A program made the position numbers and the translations under genes. A stretch of DNA of 40,484 bases from positions 1 through 40,484 of the forward strand of contig JAFULN010000060.1 in NCBI GenBank assembly GCA_017473335.1, written 5' to 3'. Shown in pieces: positions 10,711 to 17,735 of the stretch. The notes under the pieces were generated by a model. It saw only the letters and a list, made by a program, of their open reading frames with translations, had not been told where the DNA came from and made no database searches. Position 1 is the stretch's first letter. Each line of letters begins with the position of its first letter. This DNA comes from Erysipelotrichaceae bacterium (GTDB lineage Bacteria > Bacillota_I > Bacilli_A > Erysipelotrichales > Erysipelotrichaceae).

Positions 10711-12504
10711 ATGATGGGTATGATTGCAGGAACAATTCAGATGAATGATTATAAAACTGATAGGGAAATATTAAAAAAGATGTGCGGTGTTCTTCATCAT
10801 CGTAAAGAAATAAAAATGATGGAGTCAAATCATGCAGTACTTGCATCAGAACAGATGGAATCCATCGAAATAGAGGGTAAAAAAGTAACAGTAGTATGTG
10901 ATGGAGACTTATACAATACGTCTGATTTGATTAATTTGTGCAAAAACAAAGGGATTGAAATAACATCTTGTCGAGCAACAGAATTAATATTAAAACTTTA
11001 TCTGACATATCATCATGAGTGTGTTTCGAAAATGAATGGATGTTTTGCATTTGTGATAGTGGATGAAAGAACTAACAGTTTTTTGATGGCAAGAGATCCA
11101 ATGGGAATTAAACCCTTGTTTTATTCGATGAAGGAAAATCAAATTGTCTTTGCTTCTGAAGTGAAAGGAATTTTGAAGCATCCTTTCATTTCTGCAAGAG
11201 CTGGTGCTGAAGAACTCATGGAAATGATTTGTTTTGGCCCAGCGCGTACATTAGGGAAAACATACTTTAAGGATATTGAAGAAATCAAGCCAGGATATCT
11301 TCTTTCTGGAACAGCCAATGGTATGACAATGATGCGTTATTATCATCTTCATGATAGTGCGTGGACGCTGGATGAACAAAAGACGATTGAAGTTGTTCAT
11401 GATTTAGTGAGTGATGCAGTACTGAGACAATGTGATGTTAAGGGACGTATCTGTTCGATGCTTAGTGGAGGTCTTGATTCTAGTGTGGTTGTTTCTGCTG
11501 CATCAAAAAAAATAGATTCTATGAATGTATACAGCGTCGATTATGAGGGACAAAAGGAACATTTTAAACCGACATTTTATCAGCCAAATCGAGATCAGGA
11601 TTATATCAGTTTGATGGTCAGCCAATATCATCTGAAAGCGCATGAAATACTATTGAATTCAAATGATTTGAAAAATCATTTGGTTGAGGCGATGAAGGCA
11701 AGAGATTGTCCAGGTATGGCTGATGTGGACAGTTCACTCTTATGTTTTCTTAAACAAATGAAAGATGCAGGTGAATCGGTGATTCTTTCAGGAGAGTGTT
11801 CTGATGAAATCTTTGGCGGATATCCATGGTATACTCAAGATCATTTGCGCAGTGTCAAACAGTTTCCATGGGCTTCCAATGTCAATGAGCGATGCAGTTT
11901 CCTGAAAGATGAATTTATTCTATGTGATCCACAGAAACTGATGAAAGAACGTATTTCAGAGTCACTTTCCTGTCTGTGTTTTGATAAGTCAACTAGTGAA
12001 GAAGAAAAAGAAATCAAAAGACTGATGAAACTAAATTTGGATTGGTTTATGCAGACATTGACAGATCGTGCAGATCGTATGGCTCGTGTGGCAGGTGTTG
12101 AAATACGTGTGCCTTTGTGTGATTTACGTATTGTGGAAGCATTGTATCGTATTCCATGGTCCATGAAGTACAAAGACAATACAGAAAAACATCTGTTAAG
12201 AAAGGCGTTTGAAACAGAACTTCCTGAAGAAATATGCTGGAGAAAAAAGAGTCCTTATCCAAAAACACATGATCCAGAATATGCTTCACTTGTTAAAGAA
12301 GAATTCATGAAAATGATCGAAGATGAGAATAGTCCTGTTTTAGAGATATTAAAGAAAGAAAAATTGATTGAATTGATAGATTCTGATTTTCAAAGACCAT
12401 GGTTTGGTCAATTGATGACAGGACCTCAGACGATGGCTTATTTTATTCAGATGAATGAATGGCTGAAAGAATATGATGTTGAAATCATTCACCCGAAAGG
12501 GTGA
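10711..12504 (+). CDS. Asparagine synthetase B-like protein with degenerate glutaminase site
   Basis: The 597-residue protein has the two-domain layout of AsnB (N-terminal class II glutaminase, C-terminal ATP-dependent synthetase). The synthetase half looks intact: the PP-loop SMLSGGLDSSVVV, LSGECSDEIFGGYPW, and RADRMARVAGVEIRVPLCD. The glutaminase half does not. The protein starts MMGMIAG, so the nucleophilic Cys normally right after Met is missing. The HRGPD segment reads HHRKEIK, and NGEIYN reads DGDLYN. An in-frame TAA directly before the ATG rules out a longer start. It may use free ammonia, or make an amide on another substrate. GAGGTG lies 5 bases upstream. The lone position gives no pathway hint. 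Confidence 0.85.
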   Translation: MMGMIAGTIQMNDYKTDREILKKMCGVLHHRKEIKMMESNHAVLASEQMESIEIEGKKVTVVCDGDLYNTSDLINLCKNKGIEITSCRATELILKLYLTYHHECVSKMNGCFAFVIVDERTNSFLMARDPMGIKPLFYSMKENQIVFASEVKGILKHPFISARAGAEELMEMICFGPARTLGKTYFKDIEEIKPGYLLSGTANGMTMMRYYHLHDSAWTLDEQKTIEVVHDLVSDAVLRQCDVKGRICSMLSGGLDSSVVVSAASKKIDSMNVYSVDYEGQKEHFKPTFYQPNRDQDYISLMVSQYHLKAHEILLNSNDLKNHLVEAMKARDCPGMADVDSSLLCFLKQMKDAGESVILSGECSDEIFGGYPWYTQDHLRSVKQFPWASNVNERCSFLKDEFILCDPQKLMKERISESLSCLCFDKSTSEEEKEIKRLMKLNLDWFMQTLTDRADRMARVAGVEIRVPLCDLRIVEALYRIPWSMKYKDNTEKHLLRKAFETELPEEICWRKKSPYPKTHDPEYASLVKEEFMKMIEDENSPVLEILKKEKLIELIDSDFQRPWFGQLMTGPQTMAYFIQMNEWLKEYDVEIIHPKG

Positions 12505-12509
12505 ATTTT
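12487..12509 (+). terminator. Terminator after the asparagine synthetase-like gene
   Basis: ATTCACCC and GGGTGAAT close a GAAA loop and run into TTT. The TGA stop is in the right arm. Confidence 0.82.
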
Positions 12510-12513
12510 GTAT

Positions 12514-12519
12514 TATAAT
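12514..12519 (+). promoter_or_regulatory. -10 box immediately before the RluA-family gene
   Basis: A perfect TATAAT ends 6 bases before the ATG at 12526, so a transcript starting 7 bases downstream would begin at that ATG. No -35 is visible in the hairpin region upstream. Confidence 0.45.
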
Positions 12520-12525
12520 AAGAAC

Positions 12526-13416
12526 ATGAGAGTAAAGTATGATGGAATATGGTGTCATATTGAATGTGACGAAAAGTACACCTTAGAAGAATTTTGTGAA
12601 ATGTGGTCAATTCCTGGGCGTAGAATGAATCTGATGATTCAAATGAAGAAGGCGCTTTTGGATGGAAAGCATATGACATTGAAAGATTCTCTTTATCAGA
12701 AGATACTATCTTTGTGTCTTTTTGAAGAGGAAGAGATAGATTATGTGTGTGATGATTTTGCGGCAGAGGTAGTGTATGAGGATCAGTTTGTACTGGTTGT
12801 CAATAAGCCAGCGGGAATCATTATTCATGAAGATGATAAACAGAAACATGGAACATTGAATAATCGTGTTGCTGAATATTACCGTAGGACTTGTAAGAAG
12901 CATGCCATACGTCCTGTGCATCGTTTGGATAAAGAGACATCAGGATGTGTGATGTATTGCAAAAGTCCTTGGATTCAGTCGTATTTTGATGCGGCAATTG
13001 AAAAGAAAGAAATACATCGTACTTATCTGGCTTTTGTGCATGGTATGGCTTCTTTTGATTCAAAGACAGTTAAGCTAGCGATTGGAAAAGATCGTCATGT
13101 GAATGGGAAGATGAGAATTTCAAAGACAGGGAAAGAAGCAGTGACACACATGAAAACAGTTTGCCACATCCCTGAGAAAAATATGAGTGTTTTGAAATGC
13201 AGTTTACAGACTGGAAGAACGCATCAGATTCGTCTGCATACCTCTGCATTGCATCTGCCAATTATCAATGATGATCTGTATGGAAAAAAAGAACCTTTGG
13301 TACAGTCTATGGGATTGTGTGCAAGAAAGCTTGAATGGAAAGAGCCATTTACAGGTAAAAAGTGTGAAGCAGTCGCAAAGCTTCCAGAAGATTTGCAGCG
13401 ACTGTTTGGAAAGTGA
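12526..13416 (+). CDS. RluA-family RNA pseudouridine synthase
   Basis: The enzyme converts uridine to pseudouridine in rRNA or tRNA. The 296-residue protein has the family core: VVNKPAGIIIH, then the catalytic PVHRLDKETSG (D135), RTYLAFVHG, and GRTHQIRLH. The exact target position cannot be told from sequence. The first in-frame ATG is at 12526. A TTG at 12508 is possible but would lie in the terminator and promoter zone. No ribosome binding site precedes 12526, so the gene may be translated from a leaderless message or by read-through from upstream. The ArsR regulator gene starts 7 bases after its stop. Confidence 0.9.
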   Translation: MRVKYDGIWCHIECDEKYTLEEFCEMWSIPGRRMNLMIQMKKALLDGKHMTLKDSLYQKILSLCLFEEEEIDYVCDDFAAEVVYEDQFVLVVNKPAGIIIHEDDKQKHGTLNNRVAEYYRRTCKKHAIRPVHRLDKETSGCVMYCKSPWIQSYFDAAIEKKEIHRTYLAFVHGMASFDSKTVKLAIGKDRHVNGKMRISKTGKEAVTHMKTVCHIPEKNMSVLKCSLQTGRTHQIRLHTSALHLPIINDDLYGKKEPLVQSMGLCARKLEWKEPFTGKKCEAVAKLPEDLQRLFGK

Positions 13417-13423
13417 GAAAGTT

Positions 13424-13765
13424 ATGAAAGAAGAAATGATTATTCATCCTGAGATTGTCTCTGAGGTGGAAAAGAAAATGTTAAGTATGGAAGAGTTTGC
13501 GGATTTGTCACTGTTATTTAAAATGTTTGCAGATCCAACACGCTTAAAAATATTAAAGGCACTTTTTGAAAGTGAAATGTGTGTTGGGGATTTGGCTGCT
13601 TTATTAAATATGACACATTCTGCAGTTTCTCATCAGCTTTCCAGTTTAAAGAAAACACGTTTAATTCGTTCTAGAAAAGATGGAAAAGTAGTGTATTATT
13701 CGTTGAATGATGATCATATTGAAGATATTTTTGTAAAGGCATTGGAACATATTCGTCATGACTAA
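13424..13765 (+). CDS. ArsR/SmtB-family metal-sensing repressor, CzrA-like
   Basis: A 113-residue winged-helix repressor: LLFKMFADPTRLKILKAL, then the recognition helix NMTHSAVSHQLSSLKKTRLI and the wing RSRKDGKVVYYSL. The last helix carries D96, H98, H109 and H112. The spacing (D-x-H, ten residues, H-x2-H) is that of the alpha-5 zinc/cobalt site in CzrA. The alpha-3 cysteine pair of ArsR/CadC is reduced to one (MCVGDL). It therefore probably senses Zn, Co or a similar ion and releases DNA when loaded. No exporter is adjacent. It sits between rluA-like and exonuclease genes, overlapping the latter by 8 bases. Another start at 13436 is possible. Confidence 0.88.
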   Translation: MKEEMIIHPEIVSEVEKKMLSMEEFADLSLLFKMFADPTRLKILKALFESEMCVGDLAALLNMTHSAVSHQLSSLKKTRLIRSRKDGKVVYYSLNDDHIEDIFVKALEHIRHD

Positions 13766-14321
13766 GATTTGTGCAATTGATTTTGAAACAGCGAATGCTT
13801 CACCACTGAGTGCCTGCAGCATAGGTGTTACGGTGATGGAAGATGGTGTGATGTGTGACTTGTGGAGTACTTTGATTAAGCCTGTGAAGGGTGCAGATGA
13901 GTTTTCCTATCACAATATTATGATTCATGGAATTATTCCAGATATGGTGAAAAATGCACCGTCTTTTGATCAGATTTATGCTCATTTGTGTGAACTGTTT
14001 AAGGATGCAGTACTTGTAGCACATAATGCTGAATTTGATATGAAAGTTCTTCGTTCATTGTGTACTTATTATGGACTTGAACTTCCTAAAAATGAATATT
14101 TCTGTACAGTTCGCTTGTCTCAGGCTGCTTTGCCGTTTCTGGATCGTCATCGATTGAATATTGTTTCAGAATATTTTGGGATTGAATTGGATCATCATGA
14201 AGCTTCTAGTGATGCCAGAGCCTGTGCATTGATTGTGATGAATATCATGTCGATGAGTGATATTTATGAAATTGAACCTTTATTGAAAGCATATCGTCAA
14301 ACATTAAAGAAACTTGGCTAG
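13758..14321 (+). CDS. DEDDh 3'-5' exonuclease (DnaQ-like)
   Basis: The 187-residue protein is a single exonuclease domain. Motif I is CAIDFETAN (D8, E10), motif II is VAHNAEFDMKVL, and motif III is HHEASSDARAC (the HxxxxxD form of the DEDDh class). Related proteins are PolC/DnaQ-type proofreading or DNA-repair exonucleases. No polymerase or BRCT domain is attached, so its exact job is open. Its start overlaps the ArsR-type gene by 8 bases, so the two are probably translationally coupled. The TAG stop is in the terminator loop. Confidence 0.88.
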   Translation: MTKICAIDFETANASPLSACSIGVTVMEDGVMCDLWSTLIKPVKGADEFSYHNIMIHGIIPDMVKNAPSFDQIYAHLCELFKDAVLVAHNAEFDMKVLRSLCTYYGLELPKNEYFCTVRLSQAALPFLDRHRLNIVSEYFGIELDHHEASSDARACALIVMNIMSMSDIYEIEPLLKAYRQTLKKLG

Positions 14322-14338
14322 TCCAGGTTTTTCTTTTC
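14310..14338 (+). terminator. Terminator after the exonuclease gene
   Basis: AAACTTGG pairs with CCAGGTTT (one G-T pair) around a 5-base loop that holds the TAG stop. TTCTTTTC follows. Confidence 0.8.
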
Positions 14339-14382
14339 GTTTGTCTAAGTTTGAATTATAATAAAAATAATAGAGGTAGCAT

Positions 14383-15408
14383 ATGAAAACAATGAATGAA
14401 TTAAAGAAACTTGCGAAAGAAAAAGTGACAAAGTGCCGTGTATGTCCTGTGTGCAATGGTTTAGCGTGCAGAGGAGAAATTCCTGGTGTTGGAGGTAAAG
14501 GATCCGGAAGTACTTTTGTAAGAAATGTAGAACAGTTAAAGAAAGTGAAAATTAATTTGGATGTGACATGTGGAGCGATAGTACCAGATACATCCAGTGA
14601 ACTGTTTGGCAAGAAAGTATCACTTCCGGTCTATGCTGCACCGATTGCAGGGATTACCAATAATTTTGGGGCTGAAATCAGTGATGATCAGTATACGTGT
14701 GATATTTTAGATGGCTGTATTCAGGCAAAGACGATTGGATTTACCGGAGATGGTAAATTTCTTGAAATGTTTACTGGTCCATTAAGTATGATTGATCAGC
14801 GTGATGGACAGGGAATCTGCACTATGAAGCCATGGGTGAAACAGGGGATTGAACTGCGTCTTGAAGCAGTGAATCGTTCTAATGTTTTGGCTCTTGCGAC
14901 AGATATCGATTCCGCTGGTCTTCCGCTTTTAAGAAACAGTGAAATCCCTGTTGAGACAAAAAGTGTTGAAGCTCTTAGAGAACTGAAAGAATCATTAAAT
15001 GTACCTTTGATTGTCAAGGGGATTATGACTGTAGATTCTGCATTACGCGCTAAAGAAGCGAAAGCTGATGCGATTGTTGTTTCAAATCATGGTGGACGTG
15101 TATTGGATGAAACAGTATCTACCATTGAGGTTTTAGAAGATATTGTTAAAGCTGTAGGAGATGAAATGACAGTATTAGTGGATGGTGGATTCAGAAGTGG
15201 ATATGATATCTTTAAGGCTTTAGCTTTAGGGGCAGATGGTGTGTTGATTGGCCGTCCAGTATCATTGGCTGCAATTGGTGCAGGTGCAGAAGGGGTAAAA
15301 GATTACTTTGAAAACCTTCGCAAAGAACTGGCAGATGTCATGTTGATGAGTGGCTGTGCGTCCATTAAAGACATCACAAAAGACAAAATTACAATTGTCA
15401 AAGATTAG
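14383..15408 (+). CDS. FMN-dependent alpha-hydroxy-acid oxidizing protein
   Basis: The 341-residue protein belongs to the lactate oxidase/glycolate oxidase TIM-barrel family, which oxidises 2-hydroxy acids with FMN. Visible pieces are LPVYAAPIAG, LIVKGIMT, the catalytic-histidine loop VSNHGGRVLDE, and the phosphate-binding VDGGFRSGYDIFKALALGADGVLIGRP. The N-terminus has a four-cysteine segment (CRVCPVCNGLAC, residues 18-29) that is not part of oxygen-using lactate oxidases but is seen in clostridial members. It could bind metal. A relation to isopentenyl-diphosphate isomerase type 2 is less likely. TATAAT at 14357-14362 and GAGGTAG before the ATG give it its own unit. Its 3' end carries the promoter of the next gene. 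Confidence 0.82.
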   Translation: MKTMNELKKLAKEKVTKCRVCPVCNGLACRGEIPGVGGKGSGSTFVRNVEQLKKVKINLDVTCGAIVPDTSSELFGKKVSLPVYAAPIAGITNNFGAEISDDQYTCDILDGCIQAKTIGFTGDGKFLEMFTGPLSMIDQRDGQGICTMKPWVKQGIELRLEAVNRSNVLALATDIDSAGLPLLRNSEIPVETKSVEALRELKESLNVPLIVKGIMTVDSALRAKEAKADAIVVSNHGGRVLDETVSTIEVLEDIVKAVGDEMTVLVDGGFRSGYDIFKALALGADGVLIGRPVSLAAIGAGAEGVKDYFENLRKELADVMLMSGCASIKDITKDKITIVKD

Positions 15409-15423
15409 AAATTCTGTTAGAAT
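15395..15423 (+). promoter_or_regulatory. Promoter of the mntP riboswitch transcript
   Basis: TTGTCA (-35) and TAGAAT (-10) are 17 bases apart, with TG one base before the -10 as well. The predicted start is near 15430, just before the aptamer. The promoter overlaps the end of the upstream oxidase gene. Confidence 0.8.
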
Positions 15424-15433
15424 ATCTAAGACA

Positions 15434-15518
15434 TTGAGGGAGTAGTTTGCGTCGTATGACGTGTGAAATCAACATACTGGAAAATACTTCCTGGTTTCAC
15501 TTAATGAACAAGACTCAA
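15434..15518 (+). promoter_or_regulatory. Manganese riboswitch, yybP-ykoY type
   Basis: This leader segment fits the Mn2+-sensing yybP-ykoY class. It has the conserved GGGAGTAG near the 5' side and ACAAGAC near the 3' side. A closing helix TTGAG (15434-15438) pairs with CTCAA (15514-15518). A small hairpin CGTC-GTAT-GACG (15450-15461) and a 9-bp helix GTGAAATCA/TGGTTTCAC (from 15463 and to 15500) fill the inside. It stands in front of mntP, a classic target. The CTCAA strand is also the start of the terminator's left arm, so Mn2+ binding should favour read-through. Class call is from recalled consensus, context and folding by eye. Confidence 0.78.
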
Positions 15519-15555
15519 GGAACTGCTTTTAGTATGTTCCTTGAGTTTTTATTTT
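15513..15555 (+). terminator. Riboswitch-controlled terminator of mntP
   Basis: ACTCAAGGAAC pairs with GTTCCTTGAGT, followed by TTTTATTTT. It competes with the aptamer's closing helix for the CTCAA bases. Confidence 0.88.
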
Positions 15556-15571
15556 GAAAGGGTGGTTAAAA

Positions 15572-16150
15572 ATGGATTTACTCACATTATTTATGTTGGC
15601 AGTTGGACTTTCTATGGATGCTTTTGCGGTATCTATTTCAAATGGTATGAGTTATTCTAATTATCGTACAAAACAAGTTGTAATGGCTGCAGTTGCCTTC
15701 GGTGTGTTTCAGGGATTGATGCCAACATTAGGGTTTGTAGGAGGACGTGCTTTTGCGGATTTGATTACTGCAGTAGATCACTGGCTGGCATTGATTTTGT
15801 TAGGGTTTATTGGTGGAAAGATGATTATAGAAGCTGTTGAAGAAATGCGCAGCCCATCTGATGAACCTAAAGAAACAGGCAGAACATTTACGATGAATCT
15901 TCTATTGATGCAGGCAATTGCGACAAGTATTGATGCTTTAGCAGTTGGTATTTCGCTGGCAGCACTGAATGTGAATATTTTCTATGCTGCAGGTTTTATT
16001 ACTGTAGTGACAACAGTAGTGTGCTTGTTTGGCGGTGCACTGGGAAAGAAGTTTGGTGAAATGCTTTCGACAAAGGCGACACTTGCAGGTGGCTTGATTC
16101 TGGTGGCAATTGGATTAAAAATCTTTATTGAACATGTATTTTTATCATAA
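15572..16150 (+). CDS. mntP: Manganese efflux pump MntP
   Basis: MntP exports excess Mn2+. The 192-residue protein has about six membrane helices and two internal repeats, each with a conserved acidic motif: GLSMDAFAVSISNG near the N-terminus and ATSIDALAVGIS in the middle. Start at 15572 is supported by AAAGGGTGG six bases upstream. An upstream in-frame ATG at 15554 would fall in the terminator tail. The riboswitch directly in front fits a manganese role. A palindromic terminator closes the unit and serves mgtE from the other side. Confidence 0.95.
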   Translation: MDLLTLFMLAVGLSMDAFAVSISNGMSYSNYRTKQVVMAAVAFGVFQGLMPTLGFVGGRAFADLITAVDHWLALILLGFIGGKMIIEAVEEMRSPSDEPKETGRTFTMNLLLMQAIATSIDALAVGISLAALNVNIFYAAGFITVVTTVVCLFGGALGKKFGEMLSTKATLAGGLILVAIGLKIFIEHVFLS

Positions 16151-16153
16151 ATA

Positions 16154-16179
16154 AAAAGAGACTTTCGAAAGTCTCTTTT
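16154..16179. terminator. Bidirectional terminator between mntP and mgtE
   Basis: Perfect 26-bp palindrome (arm AAAAGAGACTTTC) with A-rich and T-rich flanks. It works for both convergent genes. Confidence 0.88.
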
Positions 16180-16182
16180 CTT

Positions 16183-17532
16183 TTATAAAAGTTTTGGCAG
16201 GAACATTGTTGCAAGTCCTAAGAAAATAAAGAATCCAAGTGTATCTGTACATGCAGTCACAAAGATACTGGATGCTAAGGCAGGATCCACACCAAGTTTC
16301 TTAAGAATTAAAGGTACAGAGAATCCTGATACTGTTGCGATAATGAAGTTAGCTAGCATAGCTCCTCCTGCAACCAATCCGAGTGTAGGATTGTGATAAA
16401 TGAATGTACATCCTACAGCTAAAACTGAACCAATGATGAGTCCTAAGATCAGACCAGTACAGAATTCTTTCCAGAAGATAGCTTTAGCGTTGTCTGAATC
16501 AATTTCGCCTAGTGCAATCCCGCGTACAATCATGGTCATAGACTGATTACCGGCATTTCCGCCTAATCCTGCAATAATTGGATTGATTGCGGCCAAAGCT
16601 ACGACTGCAGTGATGGTATCACTGAATTTTGCGACAACTGTTGATGCTAAAATTGCAGTCATCATATTGACTGAAATCCATGGCAGACGTGATTTTAAAG
16701 AGTCCATGACACTACCATCAACTTCTTCTTCTTCATCCAGACCGGCCATACGATGGATATCTTCTGTGGCTTCTTCCTGGATGATATCGACGATATCGTC
16801 AATGGTGATGATACCGACAATCATGTTGTCATCATCGACAACTGGAAGCATGATATAGTCATATTTCGCAAACAGTTCTGCAACAGCTTCCTGATCATCA
16901 TTGACATGTACACTTGCTACATGTGGATTTGTAATATCAGCGATTTTTGTATCAAAAGGTTTAGAAATGATGTCACGAACAGATACTACACCCTTTAGGT
17001 GACCTGGCTTGTCTGTTACATACAGATAGAAGGCCATTTCTGCATCAGGTGCTTCTGTCTGCAGGTATTCTAATGTCTTTAAAATCGTTTTATTTTCACG
17101 GATGGAAATAAATTCAGTGGTCATAATTGAACCGGCTGAATCTTCTTTGTAGCTTAACAGAGTTTGGATTTCTTCACGGTCTTCACTGTCCATCAGTTCC
17201 AGAACTTCTGCTTTTTCATCTTCTTCCAGTGTTTCAATCAAGTCGGCGATTTCGTCACTGGCCATTTCTTCGATGATGTTTTTCTGACGTTTTTCACTGA
17301 GTAGAGTTAAGAGTTCATACTTTTCTTCATCTTCTTCAAATTCAAGCAGCAAGGCAACTTGTTCATCTGTGAAGCGATTCAAAATACGTTCTACGATTTC
17401 TTCTTCTTCAATTTCGTGGAGCACATCCAGAATATCAACTGGGTGGAGATACTCGGCTCTTTCTTCAAATTCTTCTTTTGAACTTGTTAGAAAAAATTGT
17501 TTCATTTCTTCAAGATTCATTTCTGTGTTCAT
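16183..17532 (-). CDS. mgtE: Magnesium transporter MgtE
   Basis: MgtE is a Mg2+ channel gated by internal Mg2+. The 449-residue protein has the full layout: an acidic MgtE N domain (about residues 20-130), two CBS domains (about 135-255, with SIMTTEFISI and DDDNMIVGIITIDDIVDII), a linking helix, and five membrane helices (about 275-449) with GLGGNAGNQSMTMIVRGIALGE. The last is the signature of the pore region. AGGAGG is 9 bases before the ATG. Upstream is a leader of about 120 bases with two exclusive hairpins, so expression is probably controlled by early termination. Confidence 0.95.
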   Translation of the reverse strand: MNTEMNLEEMKQFFLTSSKEEFEERAEYLHPVDILDVLHEIEEEEIVERILNRFTDEQVALLLEFEEDEEKYELLTLLSEKRQKNIIEEMASDEIADLIETLEEDEKAEVLELMDSEDREEIQTLLSYKEDSAGSIMTTEFISIRENKTILKTLEYLQTEAPDAEMAFYLYVTDKPGHLKGVVSVRDIISKPFDTKIADITNPHVASVHVNDDQEAVAELFAKYDYIMLPVVDDDNMIVGIITIDDIVDIIQEEATEDIHRMAGLDEEEEVDGSVMDSLKSRLPWISVNMMTAILASTVVAKFSDTITAVVALAAINPIIAGLGGNAGNQSMTMIVRGIALGEIDSDNAKAIFWKEFCTGLILGLIIGSVLAVGCTFIYHNPTLGLVAGGAMLANFIIATVSGFSVPLILKKLGVDPALASSIFVTACTDTLGFFIFLGLATMFLPKLL

Positions 17533-17655
17533 TGATTTTCCTCCTGTTTAGTGATTCATGAGGGAACACAGAAAAAAGTGATTTTTCTGTGCTCCAGTTC
17601 GACTAGTATGTTGACTCGCGTCTGGCATAGAAAAATCACCTCACTTTTTTTCTTT
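17533..17655 (-). promoter_or_regulatory. mgtE: Structured 5' leader of mgtE, unclassified attenuator
   Basis: On the minus strand the leader can form a terminator: GTGATTTTTCT (17629-17639) pairs with AGAAAAATCAC (17578-17588), extended inward by CCAG/CTGG pairs, and is followed by six U's. Inside is GAC-GCGA-GTC (17613-17622), a GNRA-loop hairpin. The right arm can instead pair downstream (CACAG...CTGTG, 17567-17591), which would destroy the terminator. An early TGAGG could pair with CCTCA near the end. This is the shape of a riboswitch expression platform. It is too short for a normal M-box and I do not recognise the class. Confidence 0.65.
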
Positions 17656-17659
17656 TATT

Positions 17660-17665
17660 ATTATA
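17660..17665 (-). promoter_or_regulatory. -10 box of mgtE
   Basis: TATAAT on the minus strand. The -35 region is a T-run and not convincing. The predicted start gives a leader of about 120 bases. Confidence 0.5.
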
Positions 17666-17704
17666 GAACAATTTTATTTAAGAAAAAAGAATTTTTCTAG
17701 GATT

Positions 17705-17735
17705 TAAAAAAGAAAACGCTGAATTAATCAGCGTT
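17705..17735 (-). terminator. Terminator of the tgt-queA-queH operon
   Basis: On the minus strand AACGCTGA and TCAGCGTT enclose a 5-base loop containing the queH stop, followed by TTCTTTTTT. Confidence 0.85.

Noticed and set aside
10780-10800. Internal MCG (residues 24-26) in the asparagine synthetase-like gene as the real start
   Set aside because: It would give the expected Met-Cys-Gly, but it is followed by LHHRKEIK, which aligns with the later HRGPD region. Starting there would delete the first strand, and there is no ribosome site.
15554-15571. Earlier mntP start at 15554
   Set aside because: It falls within the terminator tail, and the ribosome site sits between it and 15572.
17533-17660. 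M-box (Mg2+) riboswitch in front of mgtE
   Set aside because: The leader is about 120 bases, shorter than the usual M-box, and its landmarks are not in the right order. I left it unclassified.
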